A stretch of DNA of 6,061 nucleotides from Armatimonadota bacterium (GTDB lineage Bacteria; Armatimonadota; SYMT01): the NCBI GenBank assembly GCA_020696885.1, contig JAJFMS010000247.1, positions 1-6,061 of the forward strand. Reading direction: 5' to 3'. The translations under genes and the position numbers were made by a program. Each line of letters starts with the position of its first letter. Positions within the stretch are counted from its first letter, which is position 1. Under the pieces are notes generated by a model. The model did not search any database, was not told the DNA's origin, and worked only from the letters and a program-made list of their open reading frames with translations. Positions 4,148 to 6,061 of the stretch are shown piece after piece.

Positions 4148-6061
4148 ATGGGGGACGATACCCGCGCGCTGATGGTTTTAGGCGAGCTCGCTGCTCGGAG
4201 CGTGGCGCTGGTGGTGGCGGCCGGGGTGGTGAGCGCACTCCTGCGCCGCACTCCGGCCGCCTACCGGTGCCAGCTCTGGCAGATGACCCTGGCACTGCTG
4301 TTGCTCCTCCCTGCCACCTACGCGGCGCTCCCCCGGCTCCGCGTGCCGGTGCTCCCGCCCGTCGCGTCACCCGTCCCCGGAGGTACTGCGGCCGCGTCGG
4401 ACGCCGCGCGTAGTGCGCCTCGCTCAGGGCTGGACGCTGCGCGGACTTCCGGTCCGGTTCGACCGCCGCAGCGGGCGGAGCCGTTTCCTCCCGGAACCCG
4501 ATTCCTCTCCAGGCTTCCAGCAGGGTTCCACGGGCTCCCTGGCGGGATCCTCGCAATCTGGGCGCTCGGCACGGCGCTTGGGCTGGGGTCTCTTGTCACC
4601 GGGCTCCTCCGGGCTCAAGCCCTTCTGCGGTCAATGTCGGAAGTGGACGATGAGGCCCTGCTCCGGGTACTCGCAAGCGCCCGAAGCTCGATGGTGTCGG
4701 GGAGGTGCGTGCGCCTGGTGATGCCCGGCGCGGAGGGCGGGTTCGCGACTCCAATGACGACCGGCCTGCGCCGCCCCACGATTCTCTTGCCCCATGCTGC
4801 GAAGGAATGGAGCGAAGAGCGGGTCCGAGCCGTCCTCCTCCACGAACTCGCCCACGTGGAGCGCCGGGACTGGCCCTGGTACCTCACGGCCCGCTTGGCC
4901 TGCGCCCTCTACTGGTGGAACCCGCTGGTCTGGCTGGCGGCGGAGCGGATGCGAGCCGAGGCCGAAGGAGCCTGTGATGACCAGGTGCTCGCGGCGGGGA
5001 TGCCCGCGTCGAACTACGCCGCGCACCTGATGGCGCTGGCCCCCGCGGCTCGCCGGCAGGCCGTGCCCACCACGTGGGTGGGGATGGCGCGTGAGTCTGG
5101 CATCGCCATTCGCATCGAAGCGATCCTCGGCGAGCGGGTGCCCCGCGGTCCGGTGCGGGCGCGGTGGGCAGCCGCCATCGTTGCTGGTGCCGGGCTGGTA
5201 CTGCTGCCGGTGAGCAGCATCGCCCTGGCACCGCGAGGATTCACTCCGATGGTAGCCCGGGAGGTGGCCTCTCCGCAGACACCGGCATCCCGGGCTGTCG
5301 TTGCGGCCCCCGCTCAGTCCAGTCCGGTAGCAACCACCGCACCCGCAGCACCAGTCATGCCGCCCATCGCAGCCGGGCCGCGCGAAGACGCGGCGGGCCG
5401 GCTTGCGGAGGTGCGGATGGAGCCGCCCCCCATGCCGTCTGCCCTGGCTCCCGTGCTTCCCCCGGCCCTCGCAGCGCCTCCCGCGGCGCCGGTTACCGGC
5501 CGGATCGTGGTTGGCGGCTTTGTCCAGGCGGAAGGGTTCAAGATTTTCGCGCTGGATCCGGCTACGGGGAAGCTGGAGGTCCTGGTGCGGCACGGCGGCG
5601 AGCGTGTCCGGCAGGCTCCCGACCGGCGCACGCTTGCCTACGAGCGGGAGACGGACGGCGAGGCGCCAGCGTTGCTCGTGGGCGAGGTCGGCAACGACAA
5701 GCCGCGCACTGCCCAGACCTTCGTGGATTCCTGGATCTCGCCGGATAGCCGATACCCGGTCTGGTCGCCGGATGGGCAGAGCTTCCTCTGCAGCTTCGCA
5801 GAACGGAACACGGATTTCTTGCTCCGAACGTACCGCTTCTCCCGCGATGGAACCGGGAAGACGCTCCTGCCGCTCCCGGATCGAGACTGGGTGTCGGACT
5901 GGTCGCCCAATGGCGAGTGGCTGCTTACGGTATCCGGCAGGGGCAACGTGGGTCCGCATATCTACCTCATGGGGACAGACGGTTCCCAGGCACGACGCCT
6001 GTCCGAAGAGGACGGCGACTATCACTGGGCGCCGCGGTTCTCGCCGGATGGGAAGCGCGTG
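4148..6061 (+). CDS. BlaR1-like M56 metallopeptidase with TolB/WD40-like propeller, 3' partial
   Basis: One frame stays open from the ATG at 4148 to the window end (638 codons, no stop). Membrane segments are predicted near residues 14-32, 45-62, 134-155 and 340-360. The M56 zinc site is LLHELAHVERRDW (His232, Glu233, His236), followed by WWNPLVW and AEAEGACDDQVL, where Glu273 is the expected third ligand. Residues about 361-450 are a Pro/Ala-rich linker, likely extracytoplasmic. From about 451 a TolB-like beta-propeller begins, with blades marked WSPDG (539), WSPNG (585) and FSPDG (631) at exact 46-residue steps and IYLMGTDGSQARRLS before the last. Classical BlaR1 has a penicillin-binding sensor at this place. 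By analogy, it would sense a signal outside the membrane and trigger loss of the upstream repressor. An alternative start is the in-frame ATG at 4130. The propeller continues beyond the window. Confidence 0.9.
   Translation, partial: MGDDTRALMVLGELAARSVALVVAAGVVSALLRRTPAAYRCQLWQMTLALLLLLPATYAALPRLRVPVLPPVASPVPGGTAAASDAARSAPRSGLDAARTSGPVRPPQRAEPFPPGTRFLSRLPAGFHGLPGGILAIWALGTALGLGSLVTGLLRAQALLRSMSEVDDEALLRVLASARSSMVSGRCVRLVMPGAEGGFATPMTTGLRRPTILLPHAAKEWSEERVRAVLLHELAHVERRDWPWYLTARLACALYWWNPLVWLAAERMRAEAEGACDDQVLAAGMPASNYAAHLMALAPAARRQAVPTTWVGMARESGIAIRIEAILGERVPRGPVRARWAAAIVAGAGLVLLPVSSIALAPRGFTPMVAREVASPQTPASRAVVAAPAQSSPVATTAPAAPVMPPIAAGPREDAAGRLAEVRMEPPPMPSALAPVLPPALAAPPAAPVTGRIVVGGFVQAEGFKIFALDPATGKLEVLVRHGGERVRQAPDRRTLAYERETDGEAPALLVGEVGNDKPRTAQTFVDSWISPDSRYPVWSPDGQSFLCSFAERNTDFLLRTYRFSRDGTGKTLLPLPDRDWVSDWSPNGEWLLTVSGRGNVGPHIYLMGTDGSQARRLSEEDGDYHWAPRFSPDGKRV

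Noticed and set aside
5164..5748. 194-codon + strand frame inside the M56 gene
   Set aside because: It is out of frame with the clear propeller and linker reading, and its composition is typical of a frame-shifted high-GC gene.
4631..6025. 464-codon open frame on the minus strand
   Set aside because: It is a shadow of the M56-propeller gene. Its translation has no domain pattern, while the + frame carries HELAH and regular propeller repeats through the same bases.

Overview
The window is high-GC bacterial chromosome with the start and end of the window both falling inside genes. No rRNA, tRNA, CRISPR array or complete transposase is visible. The gene types present (a BlaI-type repressor with an M56 membrane peptidase carrying a TolB-like propeller, a SUKH protein, a globin/ankyrin remnant and a FabF-like ketosynthase beside an SRPBCC protein) would fit a Gemmatimonadota-like or similar large-genome environmental bacterium. 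That placement is an inference from overall style, not from a marker gene.

Left part (1-1529, + strand): the last 74 codons of an SRPBCC/polyketide-cyclase-like protein, then a perfect 10-bp GC hairpin whose loop holds that gene's stop codon, then a complete 417-residue FabF-like ketosynthase with an intact Cys-His-His active site. The two look like one operon for fatty-acid-like or polyketide-like chain building, with the rest of the pathway to the left of the window.

Middle part (1587-3427, - strand): a decayed gene pairing the first half of a truncated-haemoglobin fold with ankyrin repeats in another frame, a 69-residue tryptophan-rich protein of unknown role, and an intact 218-residue SMI1/KNR4 (SUKH) protein with a GTG start and a good ribosome binding site. 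About 285 bp of non-coding sequence with inverted repeats separates the remnant from the small gene. SUKH and ankyrin proteins are both known from immunity loci of polymorphic toxin systems, but no toxin is visible here.

Right part (3648-6061, + strand): an autoregulatory-looking BlaI/BlaR1-type operon. The AT-rich promoter has a perfect dyad over its -10 box and a second, imperfect dyad upstream of the -35 box, 42 bp apart centre to centre. The repressor begins at a GTG made by an 11-bp tandem duplication that pushed the older ATG out of frame. The second gene is one open frame of at least 638 codons that leaves the window without a stop. It encodes an M56 metallopeptidase with three N-terminal membrane segments, HELAH, a fourth membrane segment, a Pro/Ala-rich linker, and then a TolB/WD40-like beta-propeller instead of the penicillin-binding sensor of classical BlaR1. 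The likely circuit is that the propeller senses something outside the membrane, the M56 domain is activated, the repressor is inactivated and the operon is derepressed. The ligand and other targets cannot be read from this window.
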